Shown: in pieces, positions 1-10,932 of the stretch
How the letters are laid out: every line of letters starts with the position of its first letter
How positions within the stretch are numbered: the stretch's first letter is position 1
Source: Hyphochytrium catenoides
Lineage: Eukaryota > Sar > Hyphochytriomycetes > Hyphochytriales > Hyphochytriaceae
Length of the DNA stretch: 40,696 nt
NCBI GenBank assembly: GCA_900088475.1
Contig: FLMG01002948.1
Coordinates: forward strand, 3,999 to 44,694
Direction of reading: 5' to 3'
Made by a program: the position numbers and the translations under genes
The notes under the pieces: generated by a model
Databases searched by the model: none
The model's input: only the letters and a program-made list of their open reading frames with translations
Told to the model about the DNA's origin: nothing

Positions 1-267
1 CCACATTCTGTTGACCTCTTTTCCTCTTTGGATTGAATCTCTTTCTTTGCAGTTACGCTCTATTCCTGCCAACACTGTCTTTTTCTCTTCTAACAGACTC
101 TTTCTGTCTCGTGGTCTCTCCGCTCTACAGATTTTGCCTAGCGCTCTCTTCGTCTCTGTCTCACACAGACTATATAGTTATTCCTATTCTTCAACCATTA
201 TTTAGCCCGTGCTAACCTTTCTCTTCCGTCCTTCTCACTCTCTCTCTTTCTCTGTCTCCTGATGCAG
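1..267 (+). other. CT-rich leader or intron of the RPA49 gene
   Basis: No convincing coding segment. The stretch is pyrimidine-rich on the sense strand and ends in a clean acceptor (gatgcag) at 267, so it reads as intron upstream of the first visible RPA49 exon. The missing N-terminal codons probably lie outside the window. Confidence 0.5.
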
Positions 268-2450
268 TTATGTCTTGGGAGTTTATGACGAAGACTCTCA
301 GACCGTTTCTCTCTATCGCGTGCCTCACATCTTCACTCTCAGAGGGCAAGTAAAGGGCCTGACTGCAGGCGATGTAGAAGATAGAGTCACAAAGGTGAGG
401 CTCAACTGAAAGAAACGAGAGAGACAGGAAGAGGGAAGATAAGATACCATGTTGAGATTTTGGGGCAAAAGAAGGAGGAGAGAAAAGGAGAGGGCACCGA
501 TAAGGAGCTTTCCAAACAAGCTTCTTAAGGAAGCAAAACGGTATCCGGTATCTGTTTGTGTCCATAGCTCTTAACAGTTTCTCTCTCTCTCTCTCTGTGT
601 TTCTCAATTTAGGACTTGAAGATAGCAGAACAACGTCGGCTCTTGATCGAGTCTTTTGGAAGCAAGAAGAAGCAGAGAGAGCTCAGGATGATTGACGCGT
701 CCAAGGTGCAAGCGGAGAATGTCGCAGGGGCCAAAGAGGTGACGAAGATTCTCTCTACGCAAGTGGAGAGCGCCATCAAAGCCAACAATGACGGTAGGTG
801 ACCGCGGAAAACGAGAAGGAGAGAGACACGCACACAAAGATATAACGAGGTTTTGTTATTGAGAAGGAGAGAAAGTCGGAGTCTTTGAGTAGGAAAAGAA
901 GGAGAAAATGTTGGCTCACTCTCATCTTTTTTCAGATGCGAGCTCGAGAGCACTGGAGGCACAGCGTTCTCGGCTTCTTCCGCCGCACCACCTCGACGCT
1001 GAAAAGCCAGAGGATGTCTATAAGCCAAAGGAGTGTAAGTGGGCCTCCTCTTCTCTCTTGCCCCTCACTCTCTCTCTTTCTTTCTTTCTCTCTCTGTCTC
1101 TCTTTCTTCTTATCCCCTCTATTTATCTACTTCAACAAAGGTGTCCCTTCTCCGTTTCAGTGCAGAGGAGGGGGCTATCACGGCATCTTGCCGCGTTTTA
1201 CGTTCCTTCTAAAGCTGGGCTACTCTCTACTATCTCTTATATTTCTCTGCCTCTTCCCATACTCATCGGTGTCTGCTGTCTCTCTTCCCTCTCCTTTCCT
1301 TCTTATTTACCTCACTATTCTGTCTACCTTTGATCTCTCTCACACCTCCTTCCACTCTCTCTCTGTCGCACAACACGCACATAGTGATCTTGCCCGAGGC
1401 TTGGGAGGCGATAACGCTGCAGGCCTCTGAGCTCCAGAAGGAGCTAAAGACATCGTCTGCTGCGGACTATCTCGAAGCCGCTAAAGAGAGAAGTGAATTG
1501 TAAGCCCAAGGCGAATGCTGTTATCTCTTCCCCATGCGCGTTCTGCTATCTCTCTGCCCAAACTGTTTTCTCTCCGATGTCTCTCTTTCTTGCTCCTACA
1601 AGTCCTTGCTTACTCTGCGTAGGCTCCTCTGTATTTTTGTTACTCTCTCTCCCTCTCTCTTTCTCTCTTTCTTCCGCCTTGCTTCATTCTGCACTGCATC
1701 AGCCGCCCTCTCCTTTACCCGGTCTCTTCCCTGTTATTCCTATATTCAGACGGTTCTCCAAAATATCTAACGTCTCTTTCATCGCTCCTCTCCTTCCTCC
1801 CTCCCTCTCTCTGTCTTGTTCTCTCTCTTTCGACTCTTATCTTGCGCAGTTATCCGCTTCCCATCGTTCGAAAGCTGCGGGAACCGCATAAGAAATGGTC
1901 GCGTACCTCTCTCTCTCTTCTTCTCTATCTACGTTATCTCTTCCAGTTCTACAGGCAACGTCCTCCTCTTCGGGCTGCTCCTTCAGAGATTGCAGAGCGG
2001 ACCAAGATCCCTCTCGCGATCCTGCAGCAGCTTCTCTCTGACTTCACAGAGATGACAACAGGGGCGGATGGAAATCCAATGTAAGGGAGAGAATGAGGGA
2101 GAGAAAGAGCTTAAACTCTCTTTCGCATGAGTTGGGTTTCCTTTCTCCGCACTGCGTTTAGGCCCTATAACTCGCTGTTGCCCTGGCGCTCTGTCCATGC
2201 GTCGTTCTTCTTCTTGTTCTCTCTCTCTGTGTCTCTGTCTTGCCCTCTCTGTGTCTTGTGCTTGCCCTGTGTCCCGCTATTCCTCTCTCTATCTTCCTGC
2301 TCTTGCTCTGCCTCTTCTCTGTTAGCGCATTTAAGCTCTGCGATGAAGCTGCTGCCCCATGTTTTGGCTCTTTTGAGTCACTTTCCAAACTGGTGCTGAC
2401 CTGATCCCTCCTAACTCTCGTTTTCTTTCTCTCCCTTGTCATACACCCTT

Positions 2451-2497
<47 letters not shown>

Positions 2498-3098
2498 CCA
2501 GCTTCAGCCAACCTTCATTCCTGCGAGACAAACTGACGGTGTTCCTCCTGGTCTTCGTCCTCCACGTCTTTGACTTTGATCTGGACCCCTTCTACATAGC
2601 CAAAGAGCTACGGATGTCGACTATAAAGTAAGGACAAGGCCATCCTCTCCGTATTAGTCTAAGTTGTCTCTTCTCTCTCTTTCTCTAACTCTGTTTCTGC
2701 CTGGGAGTCTGTCCTTCTCTCTCTCCCCCTCTAGTTAATGGCAATGCTTCCCCTCCCCATCTTCTGTTCCTCTGTGCCTGGCTCCATTGATATATGAGGC
2801 GATAAAAAGGATATCTCTTCATAACGAAGCTTTGTCCGTGCTCTCTTTCTTTCCGCTGACTATTCAATTTGTCTCTCCTCTTGCGCCTGTCAGATGCGGT
2901 CAATACTTCCGCAGCTTAGGCTGTACATTTGAGAGAGCAGATCGGAAAGGAAAGAGAAAAAGAGAACAGGAGGACGAAGAGGAAGAAGAACCGAGCAAGT
3001 TCAAGGGAGACAAGAAGGGAGAAGAGGGAACTTATCGCGTTCGATTGACGATTCCTCTCAACTTCCTCAAGCCACGGAAGGTCAAGGCGAAGAAGTAG
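268..3098 (+). CDS. RPA49: RNA polymerase I subunit RPA49 / POLR1E homologue (5' incomplete)
   Basis: This is a Pol I-specific subunit that dimerises with RPA34 and helps initiation and elongation of rRNA transcription in the nucleolus. Exons read by hand: 268-394, 613-793, 936-1034, 1385-1499, 1850 to about 1895, about 1955-2080, 2502-2627 and 2894-3098 (stop TAG). Phases agree at nearly all joins; the join near 1895/1955 is least certain (weak donor). The first exon has the family's dimerisation-domain signature FTLRGQVKGL, followed by the SFGSKKKQREL segment. The last two exons form the C-terminal tandem winged-helix region: RDKLTVFLLVFVLHVFDFDL, then QYFRSLGCTFERA, a basic/acidic insert (KRKREQEDEEEEE) and the closing strand YRVRLTIPLNFLKP. 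The N-terminal exon(s) were not found and may lie left of the window. Identification is by family pattern recalled from POLR1E. Confidence 0.85.
2453..2491. repeat. (TC)n microsatellite in an RPA49 intron
   Basis: A perfect TC run sits directly before the acceptor (cccaccag, exon from 2502) of the exon encoding the winged-helix region of RPA49, on the sense strand. Confidence 0.9.
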
Positions 3099-3875
3099 AA
3101 AGAACAGATACAAAGATTGTCAGGCGAAGAGATGAGCACACAGAGAGAGAAGGAGAGAGAGAGAGGTAAGGAGAGAGGGAGAGAGAGACCTGGACGCCTC
3201 TACTTTCTGCCTTCACCACTATCAGCGTTGGTGGTCGCCTACGTTTTTTGTCAGATGCTGTTGGCCTCCCCAACCTCAATGGTCACAAAGCCCTGAGCGA
3301 GAAGATTCGAGAGAGAGACGGCTCGACCTTTCTCTCTTGCGACAGCAGCGGTCTTAGGATCCTTAGCTTATCTTCCTTTTTATTTATAGAGCTTAAAGAA
3401 GACTTGAGACTTTGGGAGACGAATGCGCCCTCTCTCCCCTCCAAAGCTATTTATGCGCCGTACCTCCCATGTCATTGTTAGAGGACGTATATAATTTCAA
3501 ATGAAGAGAGAGAGAGAGAGAGAGAGAAGCGCTGTGGCTGACAGCGCTGGACGCTAGAAAGAAAAGCGAATAACAGCAGCGGAGCATTAGGTAATGGAAA
3601 GAGTGCGGGTGGAAGATCTCTCTCTGTCTTTTGAGAAGAGAAGGTCAGGCGCACTCCAAATAATTTAGTTTTTATACAGCGGAGTGCCCAGTGTCTGGTC
3701 TCCAGCATGTGGACGAAGCTGTCGAGAGTACAAAGACCTCAACCCCATACTTCAAGACCAGAAAGGGAAGAGAAAGAGAGAGAACAACGTGACCAAAGTG
3801 AGGGAAAGGCAAGCTGGAGATCAGAGAGAGGGAGAAAGAGAGAGAGAGTTATAAAACGAATGAAGGGATTTTGGT
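3099..3875. other. Convergent 3' intergenic region
   Basis: This separates the stop codons of RPA49 (+) and the receiver-kinase gene (-). It holds GA-rich low-complexity tracts (for example about 3506-3528) and chance ORFs without domain character. I see no gene in it. Confidence 0.6.
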
Positions 3876-4106
3876 CTAACAAATGATAGAGTTTTCGTTG
3901 TACGCGATCCTCGCTTCCAACACCTCTTCTCTCATCTCTTCCGGCAAATACTGAGTCAGCCACATCAGTAGCTCCTCGTCTGAAGACCCAAAATCCTCCC
4001 GGTACAGACGGAACAGCTTTGGCAGATGGAGAAGATGCTTCTCAGCTTCATAGCAAACAAACCTTCCAAAGAGGAGAATGAGAAAGAGAGAGAAAGACAC
4101 ACACAT

Positions 4107-4168
<62 letters not shown>

Positions 4169-7100
4169 GGCCCATGAGGATGGGAGAGAAGCTTGAGTCT
4201 GAGGCGTAATCATGTGGTGGGACGGGAGAGACCTAAGAAAGAGGCAAACGAAGGAGGAAGCTTTCGATGGATGATAGAGCAAACACTGAAAAAAGAAATC
4301 AAGGCAGGCGCGTTCCTAAAGCTGCTCCAACCAGACACAGATGAGCAGATTGGCTTGATGATGAACAGATTAGGAGCGACGAAGAGATAAATACAGAGAG
4401 ACCCAGAGACAAAGAGAGAGAGAGTGTGTGTGAGAGAGAGAGAGAGAATAGAGCGAGAGATAAGTGCAAAGCGAGGCTGCAGAGTCGGCTAAACACGTGT
4501 TGGACCTAACCTTGCACAGAATTGTTGGCAAACTCTCTCCAGCGCCGTGTCCAGCCCTTGCTGCTTGAAGATGGGCAGCTCGTCAGGGGAGGGAAGAGGG
4601 CGCATCGGCTCCACCAGCGCCAGTAACCAGCGCGGGTCACGAATGTGCAGTCTGCAGATCTTCAGACGTGGATCCTCAGCACTAAACTGTCTATTGAACC
4701 AGCTGTTCGGAGGCTTCCGGTTACGTCGAAGGACGCCGTGGCGGATGTCTCCCAGCGAGAGATAGAAGCCGCCTGGAAAAGGTGATCGTGAGGGAAAGAA
4801 GAAGAGGTTGCAGAGAAGGAGAGAAAACGCGAAGCAATAGGTCGAACAGGGACGCGGGTGAGTGATGGATGGCTGTGATTTTCTCTAAGCTTCATCGAAC
4901 GCGACCAAAACTCTCTCCCAAGCCTTCTCTTTCTATAACTACAACCCTCTTCCCCACTTGTACTCTTCCTCAGTCTGTTCCCAAGGCCATCTGGCTCAAC
5001 CTCTCTTCAACTCGCTCTCTCCCTCTCTCTTTTTCTCTCTCCCCCCACCTACCTCTCTCTCTCTTTCCACTATTCCCTCACTTCCTTTTTCCGTTTCTCT
5101 CCGCCACGGCGTAAGAGAAACACCAGTGTAGGGCACCGGTTTTCTCGGATAACCTGGCTGGCTCTTCTATTCTCTCTCTGCGTCTCTCTCCATTTCTCTC
5201 TTTTGAGTCTCATCCTTTCCTTACCAACATTGTAGGTGACAATCTTCATGAACTGTCGGTACTGATCCGCGTTCTTGGGCACCCCAAACTCTATGAAGCC
5301 GTGTAGCACCATCGTGTTATGCAGATTTAGAAAAAACGCTGGCTTGGCTGGCTTCAGCATCTTCGATAGATTCACCTGGCAAAGCTCTGCAGTGTTCCTA
5401 TCGACGGGAGGATAATATAGTGGATGGAGAGAGCAAGAGGATGAGAGAGAGAGAGCAGACATACCGATGGTAGATTTGTAAGGAAGAACTAACTGATCCA
5501 ACGAGGTGAAGAAGTAAGTACCTGCAGAAGACTTTGTACAAACCCTCAGTGAGGACGCCTGGCGGAAAAGAGTGATGACGATGGAGCTCTGAGATCTGCT
5601 GCCGGAGAGAGATGGCCACGTCCAGAGCGGAGCGGACCGGCCCGCGCCAGATCCTCTTCTCGTTCATAGCAAGAGAAGGCTCGTCGACCTGAGCCGCAAG
5701 AGAGGAGAGACAGAGATGGAAGCAGTACAAGGCACAATTGTTAAGGAAGCCGAGCGCTAGAAAGACAGACAACGGAAAAGACGTTGGGTCCCGCCACCGT
5801 AAAGACCACGTGTTCCCTTCTATTCCCCGGTCCCTTGTTCCTCCTTCTCAAGTCCTTCTTCTTTCCCGGTCTCCTATCATCATTGGCTCTCTGTGGTCCT
5901 ATCTCTCGCTCTAAGGCCATAGCTCCAAGGCAATCTACGCCTGATAGCCTTCTATCTTATAGTGTGCAACGACTCACCCTGAACCTGAAAAAGGAGAATG
6001 GGCTATCAATGACAATGGGCCCTGGCCCCTCCTGGCTCACGGGAAGCAGGAGAGATCCTCGCACTAGTTCTTGAACCTCCGCCTCAGCTTCTTCCTTACT
6101 TCTGCCCGCTCCAACCAGCGCCCCGACCAGTTCCGTACCCACCGCGCACTGGTTCGCGAACCGAAACATCCCGACGCGGCGATCCGCAATCTTTACAGAG
6201 GCAGCTTGGTCAGTCCAACAGGTAATTTCGCGCTCTCTCTCTCTCTGCTCTCATCCTTCTCCCCCTCTCTCCTCTGTTATCTCTCTCTCACACAACTGTT
6301 TTTATCTTTCATCTCTTCGTTTTCAATTTATTTTCTCTCTCTGCCTCTCTCTTTCTCTCTCTCTCTCCCCCTTTCCCTTTGTTCTCTCTCCTTCTCTCTC
6401 TTCCTCTCTCTCTCCCTTCCCCCTTGTTGTCTCTCCGTCTCTCTTTCTGTCTCCCTCCCTTTCCCCTTGTTCTCTCTCTCTCTCTCTTGTTCCTATTCCT
6501 TCGTTTCTTCCTCGCTCTTGTTCTGTCTGCACCAATCCTTTTCTCTGTTTGCTACTAGAGCGCTATGCTTCCATTCCCATATCGGGTCGCTCACTTCCCT
6601 GCTCCTACCGAGACGGCGCCCCTGAGCTTATCGGCAATCAAGTCTCTCCAATCTTCCTCCTGCGGCAGCCCCTCAGTAGCTGCCGCTATGGCGTGCTCCC
6701 TAATGTCTGTCATCCGAGAAGACTCAGAATGCCGAATCTCGCTACCCATGAAACTCTGGAGGGAGAGAAAGGAAGGAGATTAGGGCTGCTCCTTCCCTAG
6801 CATCGCCTCTACGCAATGCGTTGAATCTCTTCTCTATTCCAGTCAGTGCGTCCGAGGTCTTACCTTGCTATCAGAGGCAAAGCTATTATCAACCGACATC
6901 TCACTGCCAGTGGGAGGCCCAGGAGGAGGACGCGCAGCGTTGATCTTGGCATCCTCTTCTAGCGCTTGCTGCAGCTCGTCCGCGTGCTCTGACAGGAACT
7001 GGTAAACCGGAGCCTGCACAAGGGACCCACGGAAGAAAAGAAGATTGAGTCAGAGCACAAACCCAATGAAGAAGTGTCGTTTTGCCCATATCAAGCCGCT

Positions 7101-9779
7101 GACATAGTATCGGGGGAAACAGAGAGTAAGATCTAGAACGGACGTGCCCTGTTCAACACCTTCATCAGACGGAAAGAGTGAGAGGAGAGAGACATACAGA
7201 CACAGACTGCTGGAGAGAGTGAGACAGAGTGAGTCAAAGATGACAACAGAGAGAGAAGAGAGAGAACAAGAGCTGGACTTTGTGACCAGGAACATAGCGC
7301 ATGGTTAACCCAAAGGTGATGTTCAACCTGAATTATCGAGAATTTGAAGATGTCTTCGACTGGCGGTCTCTTGTTCGGGTCTGTCTGCAGCATCATCGCT
7401 ATCAGCAGCCGGATCTCTAGGCTGGCACTTTCTCGTACAGGCTGATACTGCCCATGAATAATTCGCTGGAACATGTCGGACAGGTTCTTCTCCTAATCAT
7501 CAAGGGCAAAAAGAGTAAACTCCAATGCTTAAAACTTTCGAACTGAACTGGCAATAGATCTAGGCTGATCCAACGTCGAAAGGAGAGCGATACCGTGGCA
7601 AAAAGAAAAAGACGCCACACCCAGAAAGGCCAAACTCTGGTCAGACAGGGTTATAAGATGGGAAAGAAGACAGCTCAGGCCCTCCAGATGGAGCAAAGGA
7701 GAGTCAGAGGTCAACATACCTCGAAAGGTCTCTTAAGCATAACCAGTTCGTAGAGCACGCAGCCCAACGCCCATATATCTGACTTCTTTCCATAAGGCTG
7801 TCCTCTGCAGATCTCAGGACTCATGCTCTCCGGGGTACCGCACGCAGTTTGGGCCAACGCATCGCCATGAAGGGCTCGCGATATTCCAAAGTCCCCCAAC
7901 TATAGAGAAGATGATACGAAGTCAGGTTGTTAGGAAACGGAGCAAAGGAAGAAAAGGCGGTTGGCAGCAAGAGAGGAGAAGACGTCGATGAGACTAGCTC
8001 TCTGCCCTTTCGTCCTCTTGGGCAATTACCGATCCTTTCAATCTTACCTTCAATATGTTGGATTGAGTTAGAAAGACGTTTCCTGCCTTCAGATCTCTAT
8101 GCAGCACGTTCTTCTGGTGAATGTACGCTACGGCTAGGACCAGCTGGGCAAACCAGTAAAGAATAATGCTCTCATCAAAATATTTCTCTCCTCCCTCCCC
8201 TCTTCCCAGCTTGGCTTGAGAAAGAACTCTTTCTCTCAGAGTCCCTCCCTCTGCGTATTCCATTATAATGTTAAGTTCGTCCTCATCCTCGAAAGAGTCA
8301 TAGTAGCGCACAATATTAATGTGGCGTAACACCTTCAGGAGAGTGACCTGAGGCGCAAGGAGAGTAGATTAGAAGAAAAACACGGTGAGGAAGAATCGTT
8401 GAGGCTAGGACCCCAAGGAACAGTGAACGACGTGCTATCGGAGCTGAAATGGTGAGGAGATAACCACGATGGAACCAACCTCGTTCTCTGCTCGCCTTTT
8501 CTCACTAGCAGAGAGAAGAGAGCGATGGATCTGTTTCAAGGCCACCAGTTTCCCGTCCACCTTCCTCCTGGCAAGCATCACAGTTCCGTGTGTACCCTTG
8601 CCCAGAGGTCTGCAATAAATAAGGAAGCAGACAGCACCAGATGATGAAGGGGTTAGGTAACCTCTCTTAGTCGCCCCATCCTCCTATCTGATGGTAGATC
8701 ACGGATCTTCATATGCCTATCATAGCTCATAGAAGTGGGTCTCATTACATGCGGTACCCTACCTAGTCTCAGAGCAAGTCAAGATGCATAAACTCTCTTT
8801 CGCTTTCTCTCCTTGCTAGTCGCTTTCTCTCTGTCCCATTCCTCTCAACTACCTTATTATTGTGAAGTCCATTGCTGAGTGCATGGAGATCTGGTTCTGG
8901 CTCTTCATTCTGCTCTGCCAGACGTGACGAATTAGAGTTTTGGCACTATTGATAAGCACTGGCTTGATCAGGTAATCCTTCGCCCCGGCACCGAGGCAGC
9001 TTGTCACCACTGACATCTCCTCATTTCCGGATGTCATAACGACTGGGATGTGCCGGTAGTTCTCCTGAAGTAGGAATTGACCGTCAAGGAAAGGGGGGAG
9101 AGAGAGAGAGTGAGAGAGAGAGAGAGGAGAGTGTTAGAAGAGAGAAAGCGTTTCGCGAGACATCGGCAAAGAGGAGATGCTACGGGCAGAAACGACAGGA
9201 TGCAAAAGACATTGGAAAGCAGTCTAATGGTTAGGCACATGGAATGGAGCCCTTGGAAGGCGAGAAGCTTCATACCCTTTCCTGCATAGCTCTAAGGAAG
9301 CTAACACCGTCCATGACCGGCATCATGACATCGCAAAGGACCAAGTCCACAGGTTGCGTCAGCTCTGCTCGTTCCAGCACCTGCAGAGCCTGCAGCCCGT
9401 TCTCTGCGCAGCTAACCTACAAGATAAACGACGTGAGAAAGCATAGGCAAGAGACAGCCACAAATTACTATCTAAGACTAGATCAAGGTACCAGCCAAAG
9501 AGAGAAAGTAGAAGGGACCAGAGGAACGGCTAAAAAAGGAAAAGGCACCAAATGGTTATTGAGAAGCTCAACCAGGGGAGATGGGAGATGCAACTCTGTA
9601 ACCTCACTATGCCTCACCTGGTAACCACAGGTCCGGAGGATGTCATAGGTAATTTCCCGTGTAGTCTGCAGATAAGACAGCGGCGTCAGCGTTTCTCAAA
9701 CATAAGAAAACGAACCCATAGAGCGCACCTGATCATCCTCCACCAGAAGAATGTGGACTTCAGAGATGTCAACTGCCAT
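3876..9779 (-). CDS. Response-regulator receiver / NEK-like kinase / DEP / DUF547 fusion protein, 841 aa
   Basis: Fifteen exons, all joining in phase (2526 nt): 9729-9779, 9618-9665, 9276-9416, 8853-9064, 8480-8609, 8048-8347, 7720-7899, 7328-7492, 6864-7013, 6609-6755, 5978-6190, 5522-5688, 5225-5397, 4511-4772, 3876-4062. The ATG at 9779 follows an in-frame TAG 27 nt upstream. Residues 8-118 are a receiver domain with acidic pair D15/D16, phospho-acceptor D62 (LVLCDVMMP), T91 and K114. Residues 147-405 are a NEK-like Ser/Thr kinase: glycine loop [11 protein letters not shown]176, alpha-C E194, HRD D279, DFG D297, GTPESMSPE. The receiver-kinase join lies inside codon 151 (FTII-R-PLGKG). A DEP domain spans about 500-579 ([21 protein letters not shown]) and DUF547 about 620-835 ([42 protein letters not shown]). 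It probably couples phosphorelay input to kinase output. Partners and substrates are unknown. Confidence 0.9.
4097..4163. repeat. (CA)n/(GA)n compound microsatellite in an intron
   Basis: A CA run of about 20 bases passes into a GA run of about 46 bases. It lies in the last intron of the receiver-kinase gene, just upstream of the acceptor of the final exon. On the coding strand it is a long CT tract, so it may serve as an extended polypyrimidine tract. Confidence 0.9.
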
Positions 9780-10932
9780 GGTGTCAACAGGGGCAGATGC
9801 GGCCTACGCTTGACTATCAGACGTCACAAGGATCATCCTCCTCAAGTTGCCAAAGGGAAAAAGGGTAGATAGAGCCTCCTGCGTGTCTTCGTGGGCTGCG
9901 GGGTTCCTTCTTGGGCCAATGAGGTCGGAATCAGATATCCCGACAGCGTACAAGCTCGCCACCGCCGCTCTCCGGGAGCTACGCCTCGCAAGGGAGGACA
10001 CTTGCAACAGCCCGCAGCTTCACCAGAGTCTAACTGTTTCGTCAGCTCGAACACGCCAGTCGGGCTCTTCTCCAGGTCTAGCCAGCTGGTGCTCTGGCAG
10101 CTTCTCTGGCTGTTCTCACATCGAGTAGTGTAGGTCGAGAAATAGAGCTTCTGATGAAGGCGCCGAGGCTTGAACGCAGCGGCAAGAAGTGCGAAAATCG
10201 AGGTGCTTTAAGTCTGCGACTCCAATCTCGCTGAAGAATCCTCGTCTTCATGTTAACAGATATTTAAAGGTTATTACTCTCATAGTTATCGAACTAGCTA
10301 GTTACTGTGACTTGTCAATTAGATTCATCTTAATGCAGAACCGCCCCAGTAGTATGGCATTTCGCGCCATTGGAAAAGCTTCAAAACACAATCTCAGACA
10401 ATCTGGAAAGCTCTGTGAGAGAAGCAAGAAGCAGCCGTGGATTAATCTCTCAATATCGGGGGAAAGAGAACCCATGGTCCCTGTCAAGGGACAGCTAGAC
10501 GCAGTCCAACCTACGTCGCAGCAGTTTGACGTCCCAGTAACAGAGTTACCNNNNNNNNNNNNNNNNNNNNNNNNNNNNNNNNNNNNNNATAATATGTGAT
10601 GTCCCCCCGCCTCTGGCACATTTCACCTTGCTACCAAACCTTTCGTTGAGGCTGCTCTATTGGAGGTGCATAGTGCTTGTCTCAAGATATATACAGCATT
10701 ATCTTTATATGGATACCCTATGGACATAAATAAGGCAGAGGACCTGAACGCAACGCCTTGCTCCTTCGGTCTTCATTTATCAACCAATCTTCCTTGTGCA
10801 TAGGGTTAGGCACCACGACTAGGGAGAGAGGACATTGTTGAGACGTGTAAAATGGTTTGGCGAACTCTCTGTCCTGAGCTGGGACCCCGCTGGTTTACTC
10901 CCTTCGGTGTGTCTTTCCCTGCCAGATGTTAG
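9780..10932. other. Upstream region of the receiver-kinase gene, with assembly gap
   Basis: No supported gene. The part next to 9779 should hold the 5' leader and promoter of the minus-strand receiver-kinase gene. The right part lies just beyond the 3' end of the helical-repeat gene that stops at 10933. It is less CT/GA-repetitive than the introns. ORFs here have no recognisable domain. Confidence 0.55.
10551..10588. other. Assembly gap (38 N)
   Basis: A run of 38 undetermined bases. True gap size and content are unknown, so structures spanning it cannot be judged. Confidence 0.99.

Noticed and set aside
8849-9037. The C-terminal receiver exon as a small independent ORF ending in a stop
   Set aside because: The apparent stop comes from reading through the donor (AAG|GTAGTT). 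Splicing to 8609 keeps the frame and completes the kinase glycine-loop strand.
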